Shown: piece by piece, positions 36,935 through 45,838 of the stretch
Numbering within the stretch: position 1 is the first letter of the stretch
Layout of the letters: each line of letters starts with the position of its first letter
Source: Fischerella sp. PCC 9605
Lineage (GTDB): Bacteria > Cyanobacteriota > Cyanobacteriia > Cyanobacteriales > Nostocaceae
DNA: 64,000 nt
Assembly (NCBI RefSeq): GCF_000517105.1
Contig: NZ_KI912154.1
Coordinates: forward strand, 321,146-385,145
Direction of reading: 5' to 3'
Translations under genes and position numbers: made by a program
The notes under the pieces: model-generated
Seen by the model: the letters and a program-made list of their open reading frames with translations, nothing else
The model's database searches: none
Told to the model about the DNA's origin: nothing

Positions 36935-37870
36935 ATGCGAATTGCTCGTGATATTACTGAACTAATTGGATGCACTCCATTAGTTCAGTTGAATAAAATT
37001 CCTCAAGCAGAGGGGTGTGTGGGCAAGATTGTGGTTAAACTGGAAGGAATGAATCCAGCAGCTTCGGTGAAGGATCGCATTGCTGCAAGTATGGTAGAAG
37101 CAGCAGAAATAGCTGGTTTGATTGAGCCGGGAAAAAGTATTTTAGTCGAGCCAACTTCTGGAAATACGGGAATTGGACTAGCGATGGTAGCGGCGGCGCT
37201 TGGTTATGGTTTAATTTTGACTATGCCCGAAACCATGAGCTTAGAACGACGAGCAATGCTGAAAGCTTATGGTGCAGCTTTAGAGTTAACGCCAGGAACA
37301 GAGGGGATGAGAGGGGCAATTTGCAAAGCTGAAGAAATTGTGGCTAATACTCCCAATACCTATATGCTGCAACAGTTTCGTAACCCAGCCAACCCAAAAA
37401 TTCACCGAGAAACTACCGCAGAGGAAATTTGGGCTGATACAGATGGACAAGTAGATATCGCGATCGCAGGAGTAGGTACTGGTGGAACAATTACAGGTAT
37501 AGCTGAAGTAATTAAACCACGCAAACCCAACTTTATGGCGATCGCAGTCGAACCCAAAAATAGTCCCGTCCTTTCTGGCGGTCAACCGGGATCGCATAAA
37601 ATTCAAGGTATTGGTGCTGGATTTGTTCCAGAAGTTCTCCGCACAGATTTGATTGATGAAGTGATAACAGTCAGCGACGAAGAGGCGATGATATTTGGGC
37701 GACGTTTGGCAAGAGAAGAAGGTTTGCTGTCTGGTATATCTTCAGGTGCAAATCTATGTGCAGCGATACAAGTAGCTAAACGTCCAGAAAATGCAGATCG
37801 TTTAATTGTAATGATTCAACCTTCCTTTGGAGAACGTTATCTTAGTACGCCGATGTTTCAAAATTGGTAA
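36935..37870 (+). CDS. cysK: Cysteine synthase (O-acetylserine sulfhydrylase)
   Basis: The 311-residue PLP enzyme has the Schiff-base lysine in [10 protein letters not shown] (about 41-50), the phosphate-cup TSGNTGIG (about 71-78), VGTGGTITG (about 175-183) and the C-terminal FGERYLST of CysK. It converts O-acetylserine and sulfide to cysteine and acetate in the cytoplasm. Length is normal for CysK. It lies alone on the plus strand, preceded by the MITE-like element. CysM or a cystathionine-synthase relative is less likely given the ending. Confidence 0.9.
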   Translation: MRIARDITELIGCTPLVQLNKIPQAEGCVGKIVVKLEGMNPAASVKDRIAASMVEAAEIAGLIEPGKSILVEPTSGNTGIGLAMVAAALGYGLILTMPETMSLERRAMLKAYGAALELTPGTEGMRGAICKAEEIVANTPNTYMLQQFRNPANPKIHRETTAEEIWADTDGQVDIAIAGVGTGGTITGIAEVIKPRKPNFMAIAVEPKNSPVLSGGQPGSHKIQGIGAGFVPEVLRTDLIDEVITVSDEEAMIFGRRLAREEGLLSGISSGANLCAAIQVAKRPENADRLIVMIQPSFGERYLSTPMFQNW

Positions 37871-38283
37871 ACGGTAGACTGTTTGGGGGGATGGGGTGAT
37901 GGGAGAGTCCGGTTTTATATTCTCCCCAATTTCCCACCTCCGGTTCTCCCACTCTCCCACCTCCCCTCTCTCCCACTCCTCCACTCCCCCGTCTCCCCAC
38001 CTCCCTATCTTCTACATATCCCTTGCCACTCTGAGTTTCAAATCGCTACTTTTTTACGCAAAGCTGTACTTAGTACAACATTTCATAAATCCCTAGCGAA
38101 TACTATTCTGAAATACTCTGCGAACCTCTGCGCTGACTCTGCGCGACGGCAGTCGCTACAACGGGACGCCACGTGCTACAACGCGGGGAACCCGCGCAAC
38201 GCAGTGGCTCGGGAACCCCCGCAACGCGCAGCCTCCCCTCTGCGTTTAAAAACGCTACTTTTTTACGCAAAGACATACTTAAA
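37871..38283. other. Pyrimidine-rich and palindromic intergenic repeats
   Basis: First comes a strongly C/T-biased run of CTCCCACCTC-type repeats (about 37920-38010). Then GC-rich interspersed repeats follow with CGCTACAACG and CGCAACGC palindromic units (about 38140-38240). CTACTTTTTTACGCAAAG occurs twice, near 38046 and 38254. Frames across it are composition artefacts. Confidence 0.65.
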
Positions 38284-39648
38284 TTAATACAGCCTCTTCA
38301 TTAAACATTCTGCGATCCGCCTGGATGCACCTGCTTTGCCCATCCGTCGCAAGCCATTTTCAGCAATAACGTGCAGTTCGTCTGGGTTGGCAAACAGCGA
38401 TCGCACTACCTGTGGAACTTCATCGGGTTGTTCTACTAAAATTAAACTTGGCCCCAATAGACGACTCTGGGCTTCGGCAAACTTGGGATTGAATTGCGGC
38501 CCATTTCCAGGAATGGCGATCGCGGGTTTACCCAAACCCACAAATTGTTCTGTCGCTGTTCCCGCCATCGCGATCGCCAAATCTCCCAAATGCAAGCAGT
38601 CGTTATAAGCTCTTTGTGTCAAGATAAAATATGCATTTCTTTGCTTAAATACCAAGGCTTCAGCATCAGGAATTTGAACGGGAGAGTTGGAGTGAGAACG
38701 CCAGCCGTGGGATTGGAGAATTTGGTGTATGCTGACAAAATGTAAACCGGGGGCGATCGCACCTAAAAATACTAATGTTCCACGAGTGGGCGCTAGCCAA
38801 TCTTGTTCTTGGAAAGAGGCCATCAATGCAGACACTGCAATCAAAATTTTCTGCCAGTTAGCATAGGCTTCTGGGGCACGAGAGCCAGGCAAGAGAGTTA
38901 TAATCAGCGGTCTAGCTAATTCTTGCTGTTCGACATTGCTACTATAAAACCGTGCGGTGGGAAATGTTGGTTCCAAACCATCCATCATTGGGTTGCCCAC
39001 ATCAACAGCGGGAATAGGCCACCTTTGCAATATCTTAGTCGTCAGAGAATCTCGGGGAAACACTGCCTTGCAGCGGCTATGACTCATTAGCCAACGTTCC
39101 CAAGGATGATAAACTGAACCGGAAAAATTTTCCAACCATGTGGCTTTGTTTTTGCGTTTTAATAACCCCTTTTCATCTCGTACGTAGTATTCCGATCTCG
39201 CCGTGCCAACAAAGGCATAGTTAGTATTACTGAGCCAAGCAAACAATAACGGTACAATATCCCCTACAGCTAAAATGGCGCTGTTGTTGCCCAATTTTTG
39301 TTGAAAACTTACCCAGTGGCGTACAGTTTGAATTTGGTTGAAAGTAAGTTGCAATAAGCCCCCACGGAGATCGCGCATAAATTCGCGTCCATCCATGTAG
39401 ATAAAACCACCAGAAGGCATGGTACGTACCGAACCAATCAGGGGAATTTCCAACTTTTGGTAAGCGTGTCCTTCACCTACTAAGGGCAAAGCAAAAATTT
39501 CTGGTGGATGAGGTTGCCATTGGAGTTCTTTTAAAATGCGAACTGCGATCGCATCCTCGCCGTGGCCATTGCTTAAAACCAACAGTCGCAGGCGAGAAGT
39601 TGTTTCTTTGATTTTAGAGGTTAGGGGTAAAGGAGATACATCACTCAT
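38284..39648 (-). CDS. Lipid-A-disaccharide synthase-related protein
   Basis: The 454-residue protein starts, after a short tail, with RLLVLSNGHGEDAIAVRILK, the GT19/LpxB-related N-terminal loop. It ends with a donor domain containing AMAGTATEQFVGLGKPAIAI. It is the conserved cyanobacterial LpxB-like group rather than canonical LpxB, and its reaction is not known to me. The gene is single on the minus strand, convergent with cysK. A heptamer repeat lies directly upstream. Confidence 0.8.
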   Translation of the reverse strand: MSDVSPLPLTSKIKETTSRLRLLVLSNGHGEDAIAVRILKELQWQPHPPEIFALPLVGEGHAYQKLEIPLIGSVRTMPSGGFIYMDGREFMRDLRGGLLQLTFNQIQTVRHWVSFQQKLGNNSAILAVGDIVPLLFAWLSNTNYAFVGTARSEYYVRDEKGLLKRKNKATWLENFSGSVYHPWERWLMSHSRCKAVFPRDSLTTKILQRWPIPAVDVGNPMMDGLEPTFPTARFYSSNVEQQELARPLIITLLPGSRAPEAYANWQKILIAVSALMASFQEQDWLAPTRGTLVFLGAIAPGLHFVSIHQILQSHGWRSHSNSPVQIPDAEALVFKQRNAYFILTQRAYNDCLHLGDLAIAMAGTATEQFVGLGKPAIAIPGNGPQFNPKFAEAQSRLLGPSLILVEQPDEVPQVVRSLFANPDELHVIAENGLRRMGKAGASRRIAECLMKRLY

Positions 39649-39657
39649 ATGGAAAAA

Positions 39658-39700
39658 ATTATGAATTATGAATTATGAATTATGAATTATAAATTATGAA
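39658..39700. repeat. Heptanucleotide tandem repeat
   Basis: ATTATGA units run about five times, with one variant copy, between the LpxB-related and Omp85 genes. This is the common short tandemly repeated repetitive sequence of filamentous cyanobacteria. The rest of the 300-bp gap should hold the divergent promoters. Confidence 0.85.
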
Positions 39701-39948
39701 ATTTTCAGCATTAAGATTCATAATTCTCACCCATTGCCCCAACCCTATTACCAAATTTTTGTATACGCAGTTCACGTCGAACTAGGTAGAAACAAAAGAT
39801 CGTATTTTACTGTCTTTAAGAGCAAGAGGGATAAATGGCGTATAAATCCGTAAGGAAGTGGAGGGGACTGGTAGTTAGTATTATCCCCACAGCCTAACCT
39901 CAGTACAAAAGGACAAACTAACTTCCAGTTTAATCAAACTAAGATATT

Positions 39949-42012
39949 ATGCGAGTTTCTTCTGCTGCAATTTTTACTTTAGCTACTTTAGCCACTGGTA
40001 ATTTGACTGAGCAAGCAATAGCTGCACCTGCTGATGCTTCTACTCAGACTCAAAAAACAGCAAACGTGGTAGTTCCATTCACAGAAGCCAAGCCTGTACA
40101 AGTAAGTGCGATCGCATCGCCTGAAATGCTAGTAACAGAACAATTTTCCCAGAAAACCACTAGCGTGCAAAGTAGTGCCGGTAATAAATCTGTGGTGATA
40201 ACTACGCAAAATCACACGGGAAATCAAATAGACGCGGGGACACTCCGACGCGGGGACGCGGGGACACAAACTGTAAACAATGACTTAGTTGTCACAGCTA
40301 CAGATGTACAAATCGTTGGGGCAACACCAGAATTACAACAGATTGTTAGCAGTATCATTAAAACCCAAGTTGGCAGTGAAACTAGCCAAACGCAATTACA
40401 ACGAGATGTAGCGGCAATTTTAGAAACTGGATTATTTGCCAATGCTAGCGTCAATAGCCGCAGCACCAATACAGGGTTAAATGTAGTGTATCAAGTGCAA
40501 CCAGTGATGGTGCGATCGCTGCAACTTTCTGGTGCTAAAGCACTCACTTATCAGCAAGCCTTGCAACCCTTCCAGTCTCAAGTTGGAAAGCCAATTAGTC
40601 CTGCTGGTTTGCAGCAAGCAGTACAACAAATTAATCAGTGGTACGCAGACAATGGTTATAACGTGGCGCGGGTGTTGTCGATCAAACCGAGTCCCACAGG
40701 TATCTTAACTGTGAATGTGGCAGAAGGCGTAGTAGGCGATATAAAGTTTCGCTTCGTTAACGATAAAGGACAGGCGGTTGATGAGCAAGGTAAACCAATA
40801 GCGGGACGCACGAAAACAGATTTCCTGCAACAGCAGTTAAAACTCAAACCAGGTACGCTTTTTCAAGAAAATTTAGTCAAGCAAGACTTGCAGCAGCTGT
40901 ATCAGCTAGGCTTGTTCGATAACGTGAATGTGGCATTAGAAGGAGATGCGTCAAAGCTGGATGTTATTTACCAACTTCAGGAAAAGGGCGCACGTTCTGT
41001 AAATGTGGGAGGCAACTATAGTGCCGATCAAGGTCTAGTGGGCAGTTTTACCTATCAAGACCAAAATGTTGGTGGCATTAACGATAATTTAAGTACGAAT
41101 CTCCAAGTTGGTGCGCGCGATCTACAGTTTGATAGTAAGTTTACCAGTCCCTATCGTGCTAGCAACCCCGATCGCCTCGGTTATAGTATCAATGCTTTCC
41201 GCCAACGGGGAATGTCAGATACTTTTGATGACGAGATTAAATTAGCAAATGGTGACAAAGTTCGAGAAGGTCAATTTGGTGGTGGTTTCAGTTTCCAGCG
41301 ACCGATTGACGGTTGGGATACAAGCTTGGGATTCAATTATACCCGTACCAGCATCCGCGATCGCGATGGCAAAATTACCTCCTTTGATACCCAAGGTAAT
41401 CCCCTATCGTTTAGCGGTACTGGCATTGACGACCTAACAACTGTATCTTTCAGTGCTAGCAAAGATAACCGGGATAATCTCGCCAATCCTACTCAAGGTT
41501 CTGTGCTGCGTTTGAGTACCGAACAATCAGTACCCCTCGGTCAGGGTGAAATTTCCATGAATCGCCTGCAAGCGAATTACAGTCAATTTGTGCCCATTCA
41601 AGTATTTAAATCTCAAAAGCCACAGGTATTTGCCCTGAATGTCCAAGCCGGGACAGTGATTGGCGATTTGCCGCCTTATGAAACTTTTAACTTGGGAGGG
41701 CCTAATTCTGTGCGTGGTTATGATTCTGGTCAGGTTGGCAGTGGTCGGAGTTATGTATTGGCTTCGGCAGAATACCGCTTTCCAGTCTGGAAGGCTTTTG
41801 GCGGTGTGGTGTTCGCTGATTTTGCCTCTGATTTAGGTTCTGGTGATACTGTATTAGGAGACCCAGCAGGAGTACGTGCTAAACCAGGCATTGGTTTTGG
41901 TTATGGAGCTGGTGTACGCTTTGATTCTCCCTTGGGCTTACTTCGGGCTGACTATGGGATTAACGACCAAGGTGAAAGCAAATTTCACTTTGGTGTTGGT
42001 CAGCGTTTTTAA
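39949..42012 (+). CDS. Omp85/BamA-type outer membrane assembly protein
   Basis: The 687 residues begin with a signal peptide (cleavage likely after AIAA, about residue 26) and a low-complexity linker. POTRA domains cover about 105-370 (VRSLQLSGAKALTYQQALQP is a clear POTRA start). A beta-barrel follows with GYSINAFRQRGMSD, the FNLGGPNSVRGYDSGQVGSG loop holding the lid-lock RGY motif, and a terminal phenylalanine. It inserts proteins into the outer membrane and is related to Toc75. A GC-rich tandem repeat interrupts the linker. A 14-bp inverted repeat follows the stop. Confidence 0.92.
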   Translation: MRVSSAAIFTLATLATGNLTEQAIAAPADASTQTQKTANVVVPFTEAKPVQVSAIASPEMLVTEQFSQKTTSVQSSAGNKSVVITTQNHTGNQIDAGTLRRGDAGTQTVNNDLVVTATDVQIVGATPELQQIVSSIIKTQVGSETSQTQLQRDVAAILETGLFANASVNSRSTNTGLNVVYQVQPVMVRSLQLSGAKALTYQQALQPFQSQVGKPISPAGLQQAVQQINQWYADNGYNVARVLSIKPSPTGILTVNVAEGVVGDIKFRFVNDKGQAVDEQGKPIAGRTKTDFLQQQLKLKPGTLFQENLVKQDLQQLYQLGLFDNVNVALEGDASKLDVIYQLQEKGARSVNVGGNYSADQGLVGSFTYQDQNVGGINDNLSTNLQVGARDLQFDSKFTSPYRASNPDRLGYSINAFRQRGMSDTFDDEIKLANGDKVREGQFGGGFSFQRPIDGWDTSLGFNYTRTSIRDRDGKITSFDTQGNPLSFSGTGIDDLTTVSFSASKDNRDNLANPTQGSVLRLSTEQSVPLGQGEISMNRLQANYSQFVPIQVFKSQKPQVFALNVQAGTVIGDLPPYETFNLGGPNSVRGYDSGQVGSGRSYVLASAEYRFPVWKAFGGVVFADFASDLGSGDTVLGDPAGVRAKPGIGFGYGAGVRFDSPLGLLRADYGINDQGESKFHFGVGQRF
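40231..40267. repeat. GACGCGGGGAC repeats inside the Omp85 gene
   Basis: Three copies of a GACGCGGGGAC-like 11-mer lie in frame in the linker before the POTRA domains and encode DAGTLRRGDAGT. The sequence is far more GC-rich than its surroundings and looks like an inserted repeat tolerated in a disordered linker. Confidence 0.65.
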
Positions 42013-42026
42013 ATCCGCTATACGGA

Positions 42027-42074
42027 GTCAAGAGTCCAAAATCAATAGTCAAGAGGAAAATTTGGACTCTTGAC
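42027..42074 (+). terminator. Perfect 14-bp inverted repeat after the Omp85 gene
   Basis: GTCAAGAGTCCAAA at 42027-42040 pairs exactly with TTTGGACTCTTGAC at 42061-42074 across a 20-base loop that contains another GTCAAGAG. It begins 15 bp after the Omp85 stop. No long T-run follows, so termination by this hairpin is likely but not certain. Confidence 0.55.
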
Positions 42075-42161
42075 TTCAGATTAGGATAATATTTAACCCT
42101 AATTTAAAATCTAAAAATGGATTGCCCAGACTCATTTCTCAAATCCCGAATCTAAAACACT

Positions 42162-43823
42162 ATGCTAGCTGGTACACAATTGCAGGGTGGAAAGTATACG
42201 TTGGACCAAGAAATTGGTCGGGGTGGCTTTGGTATTACTTTCAAAGCGACTCATCACTACCTAAATCAGATAGTGGTGATTAAAACCCTAAATGAAAAGC
42301 TGCGACAACATCCTGATTTTGGTAAGTTTGAGCGCCAGTTTCAGGATGAGGCCAGACGCTTGGCTACATGTGTCCACCCCAATATTGTCCGAGTCAGCGA
42401 CTTTTTTGTTGAAACTGGGCTGCCATACATGGTGATGGAATACATCCCGGGTGAAACTTTGGGAGAGGCATACGTTTTGCCAGGAATACCTTTGCCAGAA
42501 GCTACAGCAATTCATTACATCCGTCAAATTGGGGCGGCCTTACAGGTGGTGCATCAAAATGGTTTGCTGCACCGGGATGTGAAACCGGATAATATCATCC
42601 TCCGCCAGGGAACTCAGGAAGTAGTGCTGATAGATTTTGGCATTGCCCGTGAGTTTAATAGTGGGGTGAGACAGACTCACACGGGCATGGTATCTGAAGG
42701 CTATTCCCCAATTGAACAGTATCTATCCCAAGCACCGCGCACACCTGCAACGGATGTTTACGGCTTAGCAGCAACACTGTATTCACTGTTGACAGGACAA
42801 GTACCTATGCCTGCACTCCTGCGTGATCGCGAACAAATGCCTGCGCCTCGTGAGTTGCAACCCCACTTGAGTGCTGCTGTTAATCAGGCTGTGATGCGCG
42901 GTATGGCAATTGAGGCAAAGTTCCGCCCGCAAACAGTGGCAGAGTGGCTGAAACTGCTACCAAACGATGGCACAAATCCTTTGCCACTACCAGTAGTTAC
43001 GCAAACAGTGCCAACCATTGATTTATCTGCCCAACAGCGTCAAGCTAACTCGCCCAAACCAAAGATTGCAAGTCAAAAGCAAAATTCATCACTGTTTGGG
43101 AATATCACTCCCATCGGTAATAAAGTGCGATCGTCCAAAGTATTACTTGGCGCGGGTGTAGCCTTTATTGCTGCCACAGCAGGTTTTGGTATTACTACCA
43201 TGTTCAACAAGCCTCAGCAACCACCTCCAAAGCCTGTTTTTGAACAACCCAGTCAAGATACCTCTGCGGAAATACCATCTACAGACACACCTTCTCCTAC
43301 ACCTGCCGAGACTAACACCTCTTCACAGTCATCTGCATCCTCCAGACAGCGCAATCGCAATCGGCGTTCCTCACAATCAGAATCCTCAACTCGCAACACT
43401 ACAGAAGAATCGCAAGACCGCCAATCCCCAGAACAAACTCCATCATCTGCTACACCCAAAACATCTCCATCACCTTCTCTAGTAGAAAGACTGCGAGTTA
43501 TCCGCGACTCTCGCCAAAAATCTCCTTCTCCATCCTCAGTCAATCAGCCAGCATCACCATCTTCTAGTAAAAGTTTTCCTTTACAAGATAAAATTTTTCC
43601 TTCACCGCAACCTACAAAAGAATCTAATTCTGTTGTTGTACCAGTATCGCCAGCAAATAGGGAATCACAGCGATCAAATTCCCCTGCTGTTGTAGTGCCA
43701 ACACAGGAAGTGAACCAAAATTTTAACACTGAGGGTAAAGGTGAACAGAGACCACAAAACGAAGTTGAAGCAGATACAAATAATGTAGAAATGCCAGAAT
43801 CTGTTGACATCTCCCCCTTTTAG
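42162..43823 (+). CDS. Ser/Thr protein kinase with single membrane span
   Basis: The 553 residues start with a Hanks-type kinase: [12 protein letters not shown] (18-29), the ATP lysine in [16 protein letters not shown] near 140 and IDFGIARE near 163. The domain ends at about 265. A basic linker, one membrane segment (about 326-346, [20 protein letters not shown]) and a long Ser/Pro/Thr-rich tail of about 200 residues follow; the tail is probably disordered and outside the cytoplasm. It phosphorylates proteins on Ser/Thr; its target is unknown. It begins 150 bp after the Omp85 gene. Confidence 0.9.
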   Translation: MLAGTQLQGGKYTLDQEIGRGGFGITFKATHHYLNQIVVIKTLNEKLRQHPDFGKFERQFQDEARRLATCVHPNIVRVSDFFVETGLPYMVMEYIPGETLGEAYVLPGIPLPEATAIHYIRQIGAALQVVHQNGLLHRDVKPDNIILRQGTQEVVLIDFGIAREFNSGVRQTHTGMVSEGYSPIEQYLSQAPRTPATDVYGLAATLYSLLTGQVPMPALLRDREQMPAPRELQPHLSAAVNQAVMRGMAIEAKFRPQTVAEWLKLLPNDGTNPLPLPVVTQTVPTIDLSAQQRQANSPKPKIASQKQNSSLFGNITPIGNKVRSSKVLLGAGVAFIAATAGFGITTMFNKPQQPPPKPVFEQPSQDTSAEIPSTDTPSPTPAETNTSSQSSASSRQRNRNRRSSQSESSTRNTTEESQDRQSPEQTPSSATPKTSPSPSLVERLRVIRDSRQKSPSPSSVNQPASPSSSKSFPLQDKIFPSPQPTKESNSVVVPVSPANRESQRSNSPAVVVPTQEVNQNFNTEGKGEQRPQNEVEADTNNVEMPESVDISPF

Positions 43824-43833
43824 AAAAAGGGGG
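43813..43833. terminator. Hairpin overlapping the kinase stop codon
   Basis: CCCCCTTTT at 43813-43821 pairs with AAAAGGGGG at 43825-43833 around AGA, and the kinase stop TAG lies in it. The stem is strong, but neither side has a clean T-run. It could act bidirectionally between the kinase and the tnpB remnant. Confidence 0.45.
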
Positions 43834-43836
43834 ATT

Positions 43837-44013
43837 CTAAACTGTTGTTGCTACGGGTTCTAAAAGAACCACTCCGCAACGTTTACGATATGATTTATCT
43901 AATCTGGTAAACAAATCAAATCGTTGTGGGAGTGTCAAGCTCCCTCTACCCACCTCGGCTAGTTTGATTCCTAGCTGTATGGCTACTTTTTTGATAATGT
44001 TGGCGGCTGCATT
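43837..44013 (-). pseudogene. IS200/IS605 TnpB C-terminal remnant interrupted by a Tn554-like element
   Basis: On the minus strand 58 uninterrupted codons read NAAANIIKKVAIQLGIKLAE, then GRGSLTLPQRFDLFTRLDKS, and end VVLLEPVATTV stop. This is the typical end of a cyanobacterial TnpB, starting at the NAAAN of its last RuvC motif. The frame breaks with a stop exactly at 44013/44014, where sequence shared with the right end of the window begins. The missing upstream part was not found right of the element. Confidence 0.75.
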
Positions 44014-44046
44014 TTATGTCTTATTAAATTATAAATAACAACAACA

Positions 44047-44087
44047 ACAGCGTAGCTGATATGAAGTTTTATCGCTACGCTGTTTTT
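44047..44087 (+). terminator. Stem-loop with T-run at the element's left end
   Basis: ACAGCGTAGC at 44047-44056 pairs with GCTACGCTGT at 44074-44083 and is followed by TTTT. It follows a run of CAA triplets. The same structure occurs at 63909-63945 with changes mostly compatible with pairing. It may insulate the element from outside transcription. Confidence 0.6.
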
Positions 44088-44144
44088 ACATATATATAAA
44101 TTAATTATCTAAGTCTATAATGTAAACATCGATATTCAGAGTGA

Positions 44145-45254
44145 GTGAGGATGAAAGTCCAAAAGGGTATCCTCCCCGACACAGACCGTCCAGTTTGGAT
44201 GGTGTTAGATGATGATTATTTACCTATTGAGCCAATTCAAAAATACCTACACTACCTGGATAGCTTAGGGCGCTCTCCAAACACTATTGGGACCTATGCT
44301 CACAACCTCAAGCTGTTCTGGGAGTTTCTGCGAGACTCAAAGCTAGATTGGCTCGAAATTGATTTGGAGCAGCTATCAAACTTTATCCACTGGTTGAGAA
44401 ACCCTAATTCTGGAGTTTTATTTATTGAGCCACAAGTTTCCAAACGTTCTGAAAAGACTATTAATCACTGCCTAACAACTGTTTGTGGATTCTATGAGTT
44501 TCAAGAACGTATAGCAATAGCTAAAGGGATTGATTCTTATCGCTATCAATTGCAACCAGGGCGTAAGTACAAGTCTTTTTTACATCACATTAGCAAAGGT
44601 AAAGAGGTTAAAACCCGGTTATTAAAGATAAAAGAACCAAAGACATATCCCGGATGTTTAACACCTGAACAAGTCAATACATTAGTTGAAACTTGTAACA
44701 CATTGCGGGACAAGTTTTTAATTAGGCTGCTATACGAAACAGGACTACGAATAGGTGAAGCATTAGGGTTAAGACATGAAGATATGGTTACTGGTAAAAC
44801 CAATGAACTTCATGTTGTACCAAGGTTGGACAACGTTAATCATGTTAGAGCTAAGTCTGGGGTAGAAAGGACAGTTCATGTTAGTAAAGAACTCATGCAA
44901 TGGTATTCAGCTTATTTAATTGATGAGTACCCAGAAGATGTTGACTGCGACTTTGTTTTTGTAGTCACAAAAGCTCCGGCTAAGGGTGAGGTTGGTACAC
45001 CATTAACGTATAAAACTGTTGATAGCTTATTTAGAAGACTGTCTAAAAAGATAGGTTTTAAAGTTAATCCTCACCTATTAAGGCATACCCATGCAACAGA
45101 ATTAATTCGTGCAGGGTGGGATATGTCATATGTACAAAAGCGATTAGGTCACGCTGACATACAGACAACGGTTAACACTTATATTCATCTTTCTAATGAA
45201 GACATGATTGAAGAATACAAAAAATACTTAGCACAACAGGAAGAATCAAAATGA
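44145..45254 (+). CDS. Tyrosine recombinase, TnpA-like
   Basis: The 369-residue protein has an N-terminal SAM-like core-binding domain (about 30-130, GRSPNTIGTYAHNLKLFWEF) and a catalytic domain with all expected residues: Arg202 in GLRIGEAL, His310-x-x-Arg313 in HLLRHTHA, His336 in LGHAD and the nucleophile Tyr346 in NTYIHLS. It cuts and rejoins DNA at the element ends. The frame opens with GTG 44145; ATG 44151 is an alternative. Its stop overlaps the next start by 4 bp. This gene corresponds to tnpA of Tn554-type elements. Confidence 0.88.
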   Translation: MRMKVQKGILPDTDRPVWMVLDDDYLPIEPIQKYLHYLDSLGRSPNTIGTYAHNLKLFWEFLRDSKLDWLEIDLEQLSNFIHWLRNPNSGVLFIEPQVSKRSEKTINHCLTTVCGFYEFQERIAIAKGIDSYRYQLQPGRKYKSFLHHISKGKEVKTRLLKIKEPKTYPGCLTPEQVNTLVETCNTLRDKFLIRLLYETGLRIGEALGLRHEDMVTGKTNELHVVPRLDNVNHVRAKSGVERTVHVSKELMQWYSAYLIDEYPEDVDCDFVFVVTKAPAKGEVGTPLTYKTVDSLFRRLSKKIGFKVNPHLLRHTHATELIRAGWDMSYVQKRLGHADIQTTVNTYIHLSNEDMIEEYKKYLAQQEESK

Positions 45255-45817
45255 AAAAAGAACCAGTTGTTCAAGACTCGTTATATTCTTCTGTAGAAAT
45301 GCAAGTATTAAAGCAAAACAATCCTAATCCAGATGAAGAAATTAGAGAAATTAAATGTCCGCATTGTGGCAGTATAAAATACTGGTTAAATGGCACAATT
45401 TCAAACAAACAACATTACCGATGTAAAGATTGTAAACGTACATACACTCTGAACCCTTTTGGTAGAGATGATTTAAAACTTGATAACGTAAGCTGCCGAT
45501 GGTGTAACAGTAAAAATTTTATTCGAGCAGGTATTAAAAAAGCAGGAAAACAAACATGCAAATGCAGAGACTGTAATAAAACATTTACAATTAACGCAGA
45601 AAGACCTGATATTCTAATTGCTCCGAAAAAGTTTGATTTTAACCACGATATTTGGACTACTGAACATCTAGGTTATGAGAAAGGAGTCCACTCTCATGAC
45701 AAAATTAATTTTTCTTGTATTCAACAACCTTGGCTTAAATACTACTTGAAAAAATTCATTCTCTATCAGTCTAGTACTAGACTAGCCTTTAGTACTTTAC
45801 GTAATAAAGTAGGTTAG
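45251..45817 (+). pseudogene. N-terminal part of TnpB-like recombinase with two zinc ribbons, ended by in-frame TAG
   Basis: The 188 codons encode two successive zinc ribbons, CPHCGS with CKDCKRTYTL and CRWCNS with CRDCNKTFTI, similar to those of IS1-type InsA and used for DNA binding. A helical stretch (WTTEHLGYEKGVHSHDKINF) follows, of the kind that precedes the core-binding domain. The frame stops at TAG 45815-45817. Continuing in the same frame gives INIFSNF and then the recombinase part, so this is most simply the front of one protein of about 595 residues. It overlaps the TnpA-like stop by 4 bp. Confidence 0.75.
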
Positions 45818-45838
45818 ATTAACATTTTTTCTAATTTT

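Noticed and set aside
43253..43810. Minus-strand frames opposite the kinase tail
   Set aside because: Shadows of the Ser/Pro/Thr-rich tail of the plus-strand kinase.
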